From assembly GCF_000966285.1 (NCBI RefSeq), contig NZ_KQ031391.1, positions 6,758,430 through 6,822,429 of the forward strand: a stretch of DNA of 64,000 nucleotides. The letters are read 5' to 3'. Source of the DNA: Pseudofrankia sp. DC12. GTDB lineage: Bacteria; Actinomycetota; Actinomycetes; Frankiales; Frankiaceae. Both the position numbers and the translations under genes were made by a program. Below are positions 16,803 through 24,996 of this stretch, one piece after another; position 1 is the stretch's first letter; every line of letters starts with the position of its first letter. The notes under the pieces were generated by a model, which saw only the letters and a list, made by a program, of their open reading frames with translations, was not told the origin of the DNA and ran no database searches.

Positions 16803-17375
16803 TCACGTCCAGCGGGTGATCTGTTCGGCGGCGTGGCCGTGGCCGGCGGCGTGGTGGTCGAGCACGCGGGTGAGAAGCCGGACGAGTTCGGCCCGCTCGG
16901 CCGGTGACAGCGGTGCGAGCAGCCTGTCCTGCATCGCCTCGGCGATCACGTCGAACTCCGCCAGCCGGGCCTGGCCCGCGTCGGTGATCGCGATGATGTT
17001 GCGGCGGCGGTCAGCCGGGTCCTCGGTGCGCTCGACGTAGCCGGCCGTCGCGAGCTCGTTGACCATGGCGGCGACGTCGCTGCGGTCGAAGCCGCACCGC
17101 CGGCCGAGGCTCGCCTGGCTGGACGCGCCGAACTCGGCGAGCGAGGCCAGCAGCGCGTAGTGGTGGCGGCGCCCGCCGGTGCTCGCGAAACCCTCCGCGG
17201 TCAGCCGGTGGGAGTGAGCCGCTGTCCTGTTCACCAGCCAGGTGGCCAGCCGGCTCAGCCGGGTCGGCCACGTCGCCGAGTAGCGCTCGTCGCCTGTCGC
17301 CCGCCAGTCGGGTTCGCCCGCGTCGGGGCAGGCCCCGAGCGCGAGATCCGGCGCGTCGTCTGGCTTCGGTGTCAC
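16803..17375 (-). CDS. MarR family transcriptional regulator
   Basis: A 190-residue protein from GTG 17373-17375. The winged helix is clear: 'RRHHYALLASLAEFGASSQA', recognition region 'LGRRCGFDRSDVAAMVNELA', wing 'VERTEDPADRRRNII', then the dimer helix 'LSPAERAELVRLLTRVLDHH'. 'DPADRR' is the MarR wing signature. A 12-bp inverted repeat (17406-17440) lies just upstream, followed by the remains of an MFS transporter on the other strand. The regulator therefore probably once controlled a divergent efflux pump that is now deleted. Confidence 0.9.
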   Translation of the reverse strand: MTPKPDDAPDLALGACPDAGEPDWRATGDERYSATWPTRLSRLATWLVNRTAAHSHRLTAEGFASTGGRRHHYALLASLAEFGASSQASLGRRCGFDRSDVAAMVNELATAGYVERTEDPADRRRNIIAITDAGQARLAEFDVIAEAMQDRLLAPLSPAERAELVRLLTRVLDHHAAGHGHAAEQITRWT

Positions 17376-17405
17376 GTTCCGCCTGCCAGCCACGGCCCGG
17401 AGTCT

Positions 17406-17440
17406 AACAAGATTCGTTGGCGCAACCCACGAATCTTGTT
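17406..17440. promoter_or_regulatory. Inverted repeat upstream of marR-type gene
   Basis: Arms aacaagattcgt (17406-17417) and its exact complement (17429-17440), 11 bp apart, with an inner gttg-n3-caac. Position and symmetry fit the operator of the adjacent MarR protein. Similar aacaagat/atcttgtt arms recur at 39.8 and 43.7 kb. Confidence 0.7.
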
Positions 17441-17465
17441 TCTGTTGGCGACACCAACGTCGGCG

Positions 17466-17747
17466 GTTCGGGGCGCTGTTCCCCCGGCGGTGCTGGCGCT
17501 GCTCGGCACGATCGCCGGCACCGCGACGACCAGCTACCTCGGTGCGCACCACACCGCGGCCGGCGGCCCCCGGGCGCTGGCGCAGGCCGCGGTCGTGCAC
17601 GGGTTCAACGTGGCGAGCTTCGCCGGCGCGGGTCTCCTCGCCGCCGCCGCGGTAACGGTCTACCTGGTCGTCGGCCCGCACGGCTCGACCGCGACCGGCG
17701 GCGCCCCGGCTGCCGACCCGGCGTGGTCCCCACCCAGCCGGCAGCCA
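17466..17747 (+). pseudogene. MFS transporter C-terminal stump
   Basis: About 90 residues read as the last two membrane helices of an EmrB/QacA-like pump: 'AVPPAVLALLGTIAGTATTS', 'GPRALAQAAVVHGFNVASFA' and 'GAGLLAAAAVTVYLVVGP'. No start codon or the first ten or so helices precede it; the frame opens directly beside the MarR operator. The simplest history is a deletion that removed most of a divergent pump gene but kept its regulator, operator and downstream hairpins. Confidence 0.65.
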
Positions 17748-17749
17748 GG

Positions 17750-17782
17750 GTGCAGGACGCCCGCGACGCGGGCGTCCTGCAC
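17750..17782. repeat. Perfect 16-bp hairpin with 1-nt loop
   Basis: Arms gtgcaggacgcccgcg and its complement round a single a. It lies just after the MFS stump and directly before a terminator-like hairpin. Confidence 0.7.
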
Positions 17783-17795
17783 GGGTCCGCGCCCT

Positions 17796-17831
17796 GGGGC
17801 TGCCGGCCCTGGCCATCGGGCCGGCAGCCCC
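17796..17831 (+). terminator. Rho-independent-like terminator after the MFS stump
   Basis: Perfect 14-bp stem (ggggctgccggccc and complement) with an 8-nt loop, followed by atttt. It fits the end of the former MFS gene. Confidence 0.7.
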
Positions 17832-18089
17832 ATTTTCGCCCGCCTTCGTCCGGACCCAGCGTCGAGCCGTCAGACGTCGGCGCGCGGCCTGTGTCGTCCG
17901 TCCGTCGCTGTCGGCGCAGCGACATCGTCCGCCGGTCCGGTCACCGTCAGGATTGCCTGGAAACCGCGGGCTTCCGCGACGGGCTCTCCCGGATCGGCGT
18001 GGGACCCGATGGACCCGCGCGGACCGCGCCGAGTCGTGCGATGATCGCGCGGCCCCGTGCGCGGCGATCGGGACGACGGCGGAGGATGC

Positions 18090-19079
18090 GTGGCACTTCA
18101 GCAGGAGCGAACAGGCCAGGTGGTCGACAAGTCCCGATGGCCGGCGCAGGACGGACAACCGCCGGCGCAGGTGCCGGCACCCCGGGTACCACCAGCCTCG
18201 GCGCCGAGGGCCGCCGGGGACGAGCGGCCCATGGCCGGGCGCACCGTGGTCGTCACCGGCGCGAGCGCCGGTCTCGGCGCTGAGGCGGTGCGGCAGCTGG
18301 CCGGTCTCGGGGCTCGGATCATCGCTCTCGGCCGGTCGCCGCTGAAGACGGCCGCGGTCGCCGCCGAGACCGGCGCGACCCCGGTCGTCGCCGACTTCGC
18401 CCGGCTCGCGGACGTCCGCTGCGCCGCCGCCGAGGTGGCCGCGCTGTGCCCGCGGATCGACGTGCTGGTCAACAACGCCGGCGGCCTGTTCCCGCACCGC
18501 GTGGTGACCGAGGACGGCAACGAGCTGACGTTCCAGGTGAACCATCTCGCTCCGTTCCTGCTCACAAGCCTGCTGCTGCCCCGGCTGCGCGACACCCCCG
18601 GCTCCCGGGTGATCGTGACCAGCAGCTTCATGAACCTTGAGGGCCGCATCGACCTCGCCGGCCTGGAGGCCGACCCCGGCTGCGTGGACCGGCGCTATCG
18701 TCCCTTCGTCTCGTATTCGACGAGCAAGCTGGCGAACATCCTGTTCGTCAAGGAACTCGCCCGCCGGGGGTATCCGGACGGACCGACAGCGACCGCGGTG
18801 CACCCGGGAGTAGTGCTGAGCAGCTTCGGCCGGGACAGCTGGTTCGTGCGGACGTTCTACCGCCGGCCGTTGAAGGTCTTCGGCGCCAGGTCCTCGGCCA
18901 GCGGTGCGCTGCCGCTGGTCGAGCTGGCGACGCGCGCCGACCCGCAGGCCCTCAACGGCACCTTCCGGATGCGGTTCCACCAGGGCGAGCGGTTCTTCAC
19001 CGCCCGTCAGGCCAACGACCCCGGGCTGGCCCGCGGGCTTTGGGACTACTCGCTGGAGCGGGTCGGCCTGCCGGCCTGA
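18090..19079 (+). CDS. Short-chain dehydrogenase/reductase (retinol dehydrogenase-like)
   Basis: A 329-residue protein from GTG 18090, with ggagga at 18081-18086. The ATG at 18231 would give a trimmed SDR of 282 residues; the longer start is chosen because of the ribosome binding site, but the extra 47 residues are low-complexity. Motifs: NAD(P) loop 'TGASAGLGAEA', 'VLVNNAGG', catalytic Ser in 'VTSSFMN' and 'YSTSK' (Tyr and Lys of the active site). 'VNHLAPFLLT' and 'AVHPGVV' are typical of the WW-oxidoreductase/retinol dehydrogenase group. It reduces or oxidises an alcohol/ketone; the substrate is unknown. It converges with the gene at 19084, 4 bp away. Confidence 0.88.
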   Translation: MALQQERTGQVVDKSRWPAQDGQPPAQVPAPRVPPASAPRAAGDERPMAGRTVVVTGASAGLGAEAVRQLAGLGARIIALGRSPLKTAAVAAETGATPVVADFARLADVRCAAAEVAALCPRIDVLVNNAGGLFPHRVVTEDGNELTFQVNHLAPFLLTSLLLPRLRDTPGSRVIVTSSFMNLEGRIDLAGLEADPGCVDRRYRPFVSYSTSKLANILFVKELARRGYPDGPTATAVHPGVVLSSFGRDSWFVRTFYRRPLKVFGARSSASGALPLVELATRADPQALNGTFRMRFHQGERFFTARQANDPGLARGLWDYSLERVGLPA

Positions 19080-19083
19080 GTGG

Positions 19084-20229
19084 TCACGGGCTCGCGCCGA
19101 CGACGGCGGTCGCGACGCTGAACCGGCCGGTGAGGATGTGGATGCCGCCGCGGCGGAGCAGCCGGCCGGTCGCGACGACCGGTGCCCGGGTCCGGTAGGC
19201 GTGGATCGCGTCGTCGTACTCGGGTCCGGAGACCGCGACCTGGACGGTGCGCGGCGTGGACCGCCCGACGACCCCGTGGATCGTCGCGACGCCGCCGTCG
19301 CCACCGTCGCCCCGGTCGAGCCGGGTGACCTGCCCGTAGACAGCGGTCGGGTGGCGTGGCTCGGGCAGGGCCGCGACCTCGTCGCGCAGCCGTCGCAGCG
19401 CGTCGGCGTCGGCGCGGTGCAGCGCGGCCCGGACCACCGCCGGGGTGTCGAGCCCGGCGCGCTGCGCCCAGTAGAACGAGAAGTCCAGGGTCCGTACCCG
19501 CGGCGCGGTCACCATCGCGAGCAGCGCGTCGCACAGGTCGGCGCTCACCCCCCGCGTGACCAGCGGCCGCAGCGTCTCCGCCGGCCGCGCCGCCGCGGCC
19601 GCGCCGTCCGGCGCGGCCAGGCCTGGCGGCGCGCTGGGGCTCGCCGACGTGGCAGGCCGCCGCCCGGCGCGGTGCTCGCCGACCGTCTCGACGACCGCGA
19701 CCAGGCCGCCCGCCATCAGGACGCCGGCGCGCCGCTGGAACGGGGCGAGCCGCACCGCCGCGGAGCCCGCCGGCCAGCTCGTGGCCGCCCGCCGGCCGGT
19801 CACGCCCGGCGGGCCGGGCGGGTCGTCGTCCAGGTGGACGAACATGGCCAGCAGGGAACCGGCCGCGTCGGTGAGCGCGAACCGGACGTCCTGTTCGACG
19901 AACGCCTTCACCACGTCGGGACGCCGGCCGGCGAACCGCGGCGCCGGGCCGATCACCGCCATCGCCGCGGCCTGCAGCAGCCGTGCCATCCCGGCGAGCA
20001 GCACCCTGCCCTGCCCGAGCGACACCCCGGCCGGCTGTGTGTCCTGCTCGACCTTCAGGTGCAGCACGTCGGCCGGGCCCTCGTCCGTCGCCGCCGCGCG
20101 CCGCGCCCCGCCACCCGCCGTCCCGGCCGGCAGCCCGGTCCCGCTCACCGCGCACCCCGCTCTGGGGTGTGGCGCGCGCCGCGCCGCTTCCAGTCCGTCA
20201 TGCCGAGTCCCCTCGCCCTGGTCCGTCAC
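19084..20229 (-). CDS. Hypothetical protein, 381 residues
   Basis: Not recognised. Predicted from strong codon bias and lack of competing genes. Start ATG 20227-20229 is uncertain; an in-frame region from 'ADVLHLKVEQDTQ' onward looks more ordered. The middle has a Pro/Ala-rich stretch (residues ~185-215). The C-terminal third ('LDFSFYWAQRAGLDTPAVVR', 'HPTAVYGQVTRLDR', 'VQVAVSGPEYDDAIHAYRTR', 'VVATGRLLRRGG') reads as alternating strands, perhaps a small beta-barrel or OB-like domain. No signal peptide or membrane segment. Confidence 0.6.
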   Translation of the reverse strand: MTDQGEGTRHDGLEAARRAPHPRAGCAVSGTGLPAGTAGGGARRAAATDEGPADVLHLKVEQDTQPAGVSLGQGRVLLAGMARLLQAAAMAVIGPAPRFAGRRPDVVKAFVEQDVRFALTDAAGSLLAMFVHLDDDPPGPPGVTGRRAATSWPAGSAAVRLAPFQRRAGVLMAGGLVAVVETVGEHRAGRRPATSASPSAPPGLAAPDGAAAAARPAETLRPLVTRGVSADLCDALLAMVTAPRVRTLDFSFYWAQRAGLDTPAVVRAALHRADADALRRLRDEVAALPEPRHPTAVYGQVTRLDRGDGGDGGVATIHGVVGRSTPRTVQVAVSGPEYDDAIHAYRTRAPVVATGRLLRRGGIHILTGRFSVATAVVGASP

Positions 20230-20453
20230 CGCCGCCTGCCCGGCGGAGCCTGCTGGCCGCGGACGCCGTAGGCCGCGCCCAGCAGGCGGAACAGAGCGTC
20301 ACCTGGGCAGGCCGGCCTGTCAGGCGGGCACCCGCCGCTGTGGACGACGCGGTGGTGTCCACAGCCGGTGTCGGCCCGCGGCCCACCTGGCCCGTCGCAC
20401 CGGTCCGCCCGGCTGGGGAGTCAGGCAGACGGGCAGGTGCGGCGGGCCGCCGG

Positions 20454-20972
20454 TCAGCCGGCGAGCCGGACCTCGGCGGCGAGACGGGCCCGCGGCGACG
20501 AGCCGGCGCGGCCCGAGGCGGCGGCGCGCTGGCGGTCCGCGCGGCGGGCCAGCAGCCGTTGCGCGAGCGCGTCAGCGCGTTCGATGTCGTCGAGCGTCGC
20601 CCGCTGCCGGGCGTCGACCTCCAGGATCGCGGCGAGCAGCTCGGCCGACAGCCGGGTGCGGGCGGCGACCCGGGCCACGCTGGGCGGCAGCGCGGGCACG
20701 TCGCCCCGCGCGGCGGCGGGCCCGCGGCCCGCCGCCGGCGGCGGGCCGGCCGCCCTCGCCGCGGCTGGCCGCCCTGCGGCGGGCCCGGTCAGGCCGAGGC
20801 CGGCTGAGCCAAGGCCAACCAGGCCGAGCCCAGCCGGGGCGGAGCCGGCCGGAACCAGGGAAGCCGGAGCGGAGCCGGCCGGGGCGTGGTGACGGGCCGT
20901 GACGGTCACACCGGCGGCCAGGTCGTCGGCGAACGTCTCGTCGGGGCGGCGGAGCCTGTGCAGGAGGGCCAT
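20454..20972 (-). CDS. Hypothetical protein with low-complexity centre
   Basis: A 172-residue product from ATG 20970-20972 ('MALLHRLRRPDETFADDLAA'). The middle (about residues 30-85) is Ala/Gly/Pro/Leu-rich with repeating 'GLGLVGLGSAGLGL' units. The C-terminus has a predicted helical region 'LSAELLAAILEVDARQRATL' and 'DIERADALAQRLLARRADRQ'. No family was recognised. The 3' part could be a DNA-binding or coiled-coil domain. Confidence 0.5.
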   Translation of the reverse strand: MALLHRLRRPDETFADDLAAGVTVTARHHAPAGSAPASLVPAGSAPAGLGLVGLGSAGLGLTGPAAGRPAAARAAGPPPAAGRGPAAARGDVPALPPSVARVAARTRLSAELLAAILEVDARQRATLDDIERADALAQRLLARRADRQRAAASGRAGSSPRARLAAEVRLAG

Positions 20973-21120
20973 GCACCCAGTGATACCTATCGCCGGACGG
21001 CCTTCAACGCCTTGACATTCGGCCCGTCGGCTGGGTCGTGCCCGCCCCACAGGCGATCCCCAGCTTCACCCACCACGGTCCCCAGCCGTAGTCCGGTTAC
21101 CCACCGTGCTGTCGACAGGC

Positions 21121-21129
21121 TTATCCACA
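21121..21129 (+). other. Single perfect DnaA-box-like 9-mer
   Basis: ttatccaca matches the bacterial DnaA box exactly. It stands alone in the gap 20973-21220, with no cluster and no dnaA or dnaN nearby, so it is not evidence of an origin. Confidence 0.4.
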
Positions 21130-21220
21130 TGTCGATCTTTATGTGATACATCTCACATTCACGGTCGGGTCCGGTCCGGACCTCTCGAGCGCCGCCTCGA
21201 CCAGTCCCGGCCGGTCCGCC

Positions 21221-21487
21221 TCACGCCGACAGACCGTGCCCGAGCCTCCCGGCAGCGGACCCAGCACCAGCCTCCTCCGACAGCGACAGCAGCCGCGTCG
21301 TGTGCACCACCGACGAGGCGCCGAAGCCCTCCACGCCGCGGAACACCGTCGCCCCCGCGAGGCCGGCCGCCCGGGCCCGGCGCACGATCTCACTGGCCAG
21401 CGACCGGTGATGCCACTGATCGCTCTCCTGGTCGCTCTCCCCCACGAACACGGTCAGCCGCAGCGCCCAGCCCGCGAGCCTCGTCAT
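21221..21487 (-). CDS. DUF190 (PII-like) protein, short C-terminus
   Basis: ATG 21485-21487 overlaps the stop of the CrcB gene (TGATG), so it is translationally coupled to it. The first 70 residues match DUF190: '[11 protein letters not shown]', '[20 protein letters not shown]', '[17 protein letters not shown]' and 'LLSLSE'. Family members then continue with a 'DLPVVV.IVD' strand and end near 105-115 residues. Here the sequence departs into 'EAGAGSAAG' and stops at 88. The last strands of the fold are therefore missing in all frames, so it may be a decayed partner of the channel. Confidence 0.7.
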   Translation of the reverse strand: MTRLAGWALRLTVFVGESDQESDQWHHRSLASEIVRRARAAGLAGATVFRGVEGFGASSVVHTTRLLSLSEEAGAGSAAGRLGHGLSA

Positions 21488-21978
21488 CACACTCTCCCGA
21501 CCGCGGCGACCAGCCGTCGCAGGGCCCGCAGGCCCAGCCGGGTCGCGACCTGGCCGACAGCGACGGCGGCGAGCGCCGCGGCGACCGTCCCGGCGACGTA
21601 GGCCAGCGCGATGCCGGCCCGGCCGGCGTCGCGCAGACGCTGCCCGTCGAGGGCGTAGGTGGAGAACGTGGTGAACCCGCCGAGCACCCCGGTCCCGAGC
21701 AACGGCCTGACCAGCGGGTGCGTCGACGGAGCGGCGGTGATCAGGGCCATCAGCGCGCCCATCGCCGCGCAGCCGACGGTGTTGACCGCCAGGGTCGTGG
21801 CCGGGAACCCGCCCGGAGAGGTCGGCCAGGCCAGGGCGGCGCCGTAGCGCAGGCAGGCGCCGATCAACCCACCTACCGCGATCACGCCGAGCAGCGCCGG
21901 CTGGGCCCGCGCCCGAGACCCGCGGACCGCCACCGCGCCTGCCGCGGGCACGGCCATCGGCCGTACCGTGTCGCTCAC
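21487..21978 (-). CDS. crcB: Fluoride channel CrcB/FluC
   Basis: A 163-residue membrane protein from GTG 21976-21978, with ggggaggg upstream. Four hydrophobic helices are present. Signature motifs: '[11 protein letters not shown]', '[14 protein letters not shown]' (pore Asn) and '[15 protein letters not shown]' (the fluoride-coordinating Phe-box with the central Na+ break). FluC works as an antiparallel dual-topology dimer that lets fluoride leave the cell. It is coupled to a DUF190 gene, a common partner. No fluoride riboswitch was recognised in the 288 bp upstream (21979-22266). Confidence 0.9.
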   Translation of the reverse strand: MSDTVRPMAVPAAGAVAVRGSRARAQPALLGVIAVGGLIGACLRYGAALAWPTSPGGFPATTLAVNTVGCAAMGALMALITAAPSTHPLVRPLLGTGVLGGFTTFSTYALDGQRLRDAGRAGIALAYVAGTVAAALAAVAVGQVATRLGLRALRRLVAAVGRV

Positions 21979-22266
21979 ACGCCCTCCCCGCCAGCCCATG
22001 ACTCGCGGACCCCAGGTGCTGCCAGCGAGCCACCGTTCAGGCCTACACCATGGCCGCGGATTCGCCCGTCCAGCGACCAAGGCGTATGACTGGGCGGTCC
22101 CGGCCAACGACCAGACCCGCCGCCAGGCCTGCGGCCGCCCCACAGTGCCCGGCGCCCAGGACGAGTCCTACAACACTGGTCGCGGTTCAGCCCCGGCAAC
22201 GACGCAGGACTGGACGAGGGGCTGCTGCCAGAGCACGACTCCCGCCCCTCGGGGCCAGGGAGAATG

Positions 22267-23250
22267 CTAGGACCAGGGGGATCGGGGGCGGCTGGACGCG
22301 GGCGGCTCGGTCGCGGCCCACATCTTGCGCCAACGGGCCGGCTCACCGCCACCGGGCGCCGGGCGCGCCGCCCGCGCCGACACCGTCGGGCCGTCCGGGC
22401 GCGGCAGCGACGACCACCACGACGTCTCGCCCTCGGCGACCAGCCGGTCGACCTCGCCGACGAGCCGGGCGGTGAACCCGCGCACGTCGTCGCCGGCGCC
22501 GGGACGCAGCGGGCGGCCGAACCGGACGGACACCTCCGGGCGGCCCGGCACCGGCCAGGACCGGCCGCGCGGCATCGCCGCGAAGGTGCCCCGCAGGCCG
22601 ACAGGCACTACCGGGGCCCCGGCGTTGAGCGCGAGGAACGCGGCGCCGAGCTTGAACTTCCCTCGCGCCCCGTCGGGGGACCGGGTGCCCTCCGGGAAGA
22701 TCACCAGGTTCCAGCCCTCGCGCAGCAGGTCGACCGGTGTCGTCGACGGCGCGCCGCCGCGCCGGTCGATCGGCACCGTCCCGAACGCGAGCGCCGTCGA
22801 CAGGCCCCGCCAGGTCGACTCGAAGAAGTAGTCGGCCGCGGCCGTCACCACCGTGCGTTCCCGCACCGCGGCAGGCAGCGCGCACAGCAGCACCGTCGCG
22901 TCCAGGTGCGAGGCGTGGTTGGCGACGATCAGCGCCGGTTCGCCGAGGCCGGCGAACACCTCGGCGCCCTCGACCCGCCAGGTCAGCTGGGAGTGCAGCA
23001 GCGGGTCCATGATCCCGCCGAGGAACGCCCCCCGGGCCGCCCGCGCGACCGGGCCACGGGCCCACGCCGTCGGGAACTCCCGGCCGGCGACCGGCGGGCG
23101 GAACTGCTGCGCCGACGCGGGGACCAGCGGTCGCCCCGTCCAGCGGAACCCGCGCGCGACCTGGCCCAGGCCGAGGCCCGGGCGGCGGCGTGCCGGCGCC
23201 GCCGAGCCGACCCGCAGCGCCCGGCCCGACTTGCCCGACACGGCGCTCAC
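22267..23250 (-). CDS. PlsC-like lysophospholipid acyltransferase
   Basis: A 327-residue protein from GTG 23248-23250, overlapping the LarA-like stop by 3 nt (GTGA). The acyltransferase domain covers residues ~120-290: block I 'NHASHLDATVLL' (H-x4-D), block II region 'GTVPIDRRGG', block III 'VIFPEGTRSPDG', block IV 'VVPVGLRG'. It should pass an acyl chain from acyl-CoA or acyl-ACP to a lysophospholipid or other alcohol at the membrane. It has no transmembrane segment of its own beyond a weak one at residues ~95-115. As last gene of the cluster it is likely the lipid-assembly step. Confidence 0.85.
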   Translation of the reverse strand: MSAVSGKSGRALRVGSAAPARRRPGLGLGQVARGFRWTGRPLVPASAQQFRPPVAGREFPTAWARGPVARAARGAFLGGIMDPLLHSQLTWRVEGAEVFAGLGEPALIVANHASHLDATVLLCALPAAVRERTVVTAAADYFFESTWRGLSTALAFGTVPIDRRGGAPSTTPVDLLREGWNLVIFPEGTRSPDGARGKFKLGAAFLALNAGAPVVPVGLRGTFAAMPRGRSWPVPGRPEVSVRFGRPLRPGAGDDVRGFTARLVGEVDRLVAEGETSWWSSLPRPDGPTVSARAARPAPGGGEPARWRKMWAATEPPASSRPRSPWS

Positions 23251-24827
23251 CGCACGTCCGCGATGGCGTGCGGCGGCGAGTGCAGGTAGGTGATCGACGG
23301 GTGCCGCCCGACGGAGCCGGACACCATCTCCAGCGCGTCCGCGAACGTCGACGCGGCGCGGAACCCCATCCGGGCGCACGCCTTGCGGTCACCGCCGACC
23401 CAGACGACGTCACCGAGATGGTCCATGCCGTGCGTCGCCCAGTACCACATGTAGAACGGGTGCACCCCGTGGTAGGCGTGCGAGGTCCGGTACAGGTGGA
23501 CGTACCAGGGGTCCGTCGCGTACTGCTTCTCGAACTTCGCCTCGATCGTCGCCGGGTCGGTCGAGACGGCGAGGACCTCCTCGTAGAAGTCGACGTACGA
23601 CGGGTGGTGCAGCTGGGTGAACTCGGGGGTCACCGGGTGGTAGAGGATCATCGCGCCCTTGTGGCGGACCAGCGGCTTGCCCCGGTACATGTTGAAGAAG
23701 TAGCCCAGGCCCATGCAGGTCGCGAGGATCGGGTTCATCACCGAGTCGACGTTGTACGGCCCGAGGAACGGCAGGCCGACGACGAGGACGTCGGACTGGC
23801 CCTCGACCTCGACGAGCTGCTGGCGGTGCACCGCCTCCAGGGTCTTCTCGTGCACCGCCTCGGTCTCACCGGCGTGGACACCGGTGACCTGGTAGTCGGC
23901 GACGATGCCCTGGAAGAACTTGTGCCGCTGGCGGCTCGGCAGCTTCGGCAGCGCCGCCGCCGTGCCATAGGCCATCGCCTGGTCCTTGCGCGACCACTCC
24001 CACTCGCGCTTCGTCAGGAACCCGTACTTCTCCGGGAACGCCTGGTTGTTCAGCGTCGTCTCGATGTTGAACACCTTGACGTGCTCGTTGAGCAGCCGGC
24101 CCATCCGCCACGCCGACGAGTGCATCGCCGAGCGGGTGCTGTCCATGAACGACGTCGAGTGCAGCATCGTGTGGCTGTTGTGGTGGTGGCGCAGCGAGTT
24201 GTACGACGCCAGGCCGATCGCGGCCGACTTGTGCCCGCCGTCCATCGCGACCAGGTTGACGTTCACGTAGACGAGCAGGTCCGACTCGGCGGCCCGCCTG
24301 TTGACCTCGACGTCCTCGCCTAGGTCGGTCAGCCCGACGTGGGTGAGGTTGTCCTTGTCCTCCGCGTCGTGGTTGTACAGGTTGTCGGGCCAGAACGACC
24401 GGAACACCCGCTCCCCGACGACGTACTCGATCTCCGCAGCGGTCATCCGCCGGTGCAGCGCCGTCGCGACGATCAGCTGGACGTCGTCGACGCCCTGCTC
24501 GGCGGCGACGGTCAGCACCTGCTCGATGACCCGCTGGCGGATGTCCGGCCGGCGCATCCGGGGCAGCGGGATCGACAGGTCGTCGAACGCGATCGTCAGC
24601 TTCATCCCGGGGAACATCAGCTCCCGCAGCGGCTCGCTGCCCTGCGGGTGCTCCAGCGCGTCGACGATCGCCGCGTCGACGTCCGGCAGCCCGGGCAGCG
24701 GCTCCGGCGGGTAGACGACCCGCGTCCCCAGCGGGAACTGCTCCAGCAGAAGGCCCTCACCCTGGTGCACCAGCAGCGGGGGAGTCCGCTCGTCGACCTC
24801 GAGCACGAACCCCGGTCTCACAGCCAC
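23247..24827 (-). CDS. LarA-like (DUF2088) protein
   Basis: A 526-residue protein from GTG 24825-24827, with gagggg upstream. The N-terminal half shows the lactate-racemase N-domain layout: 'KLTIAFDDLSIPLPRMRRPD' stands where LarA has its 'DDxTRP' loop but lacks the TRP, 'VQLIVATALHRRMTAAEIEY' follows, and 'VNLVAMDGGHKSAAIG' holds the conserved Lys that binds the nickel-pincer cofactor in LarA. An unusual 'LRHHHNSHTML' His cluster comes next. The C-terminal half has its own 'HPVTPEFTQLHHPSY' and 'HAYHGVHPFYMWYW' motifs. No larB, larC or larE is in the window. It may be a LarA homologue epimerising a different hydroxy acid, possibly a lipid precursor. That is inference. Confidence 0.75.
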   Translation of the reverse strand: MAVRPGFVLEVDERTPPLLVHQGEGLLLEQFPLGTRVVYPPEPLPGLPDVDAAIVDALEHPQGSEPLRELMFPGMKLTIAFDDLSIPLPRMRRPDIRQRVIEQVLTVAAEQGVDDVQLIVATALHRRMTAAEIEYVVGERVFRSFWPDNLYNHDAEDKDNLTHVGLTDLGEDVEVNRRAAESDLLVYVNVNLVAMDGGHKSAAIGLASYNSLRHHHNSHTMLHSTSFMDSTRSAMHSSAWRMGRLLNEHVKVFNIETTLNNQAFPEKYGFLTKREWEWSRKDQAMAYGTAAALPKLPSRQRHKFFQGIVADYQVTGVHAGETEAVHEKTLEAVHRQQLVEVEGQSDVLVVGLPFLGPYNVDSVMNPILATCMGLGYFFNMYRGKPLVRHKGAMILYHPVTPEFTQLHHPSYVDFYEEVLAVSTDPATIEAKFEKQYATDPWYVHLYRTSHAYHGVHPFYMWYWATHGMDHLGDVVWVGGDRKACARMGFRAASTFADALEMVSGSVGRHPSITYLHSPPHAIADVR

Positions 24828-24996
24828 GTTCCCCTCGTCGCGGGCCCAGACGGCGTGTGGCCGTCGCGGGCTGTTGCCGTTGCGGTTGCCCTGCCCACCC
24901 CGGCCACGCCGCGAACCCGCGGACAGGCGGACCTGGTGGTGGTGTACGCGGCGGCGCCCGCGATGTCCATCGCGCCACCCCCGCCGATGGTAACGA

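Noticed and set aside
21121-21129. Perfect DnaA box suggesting a replication origin
   Set aside because: Single copy with no cluster, AT-rich unwinding region or dnaA/dnaN neighbours.
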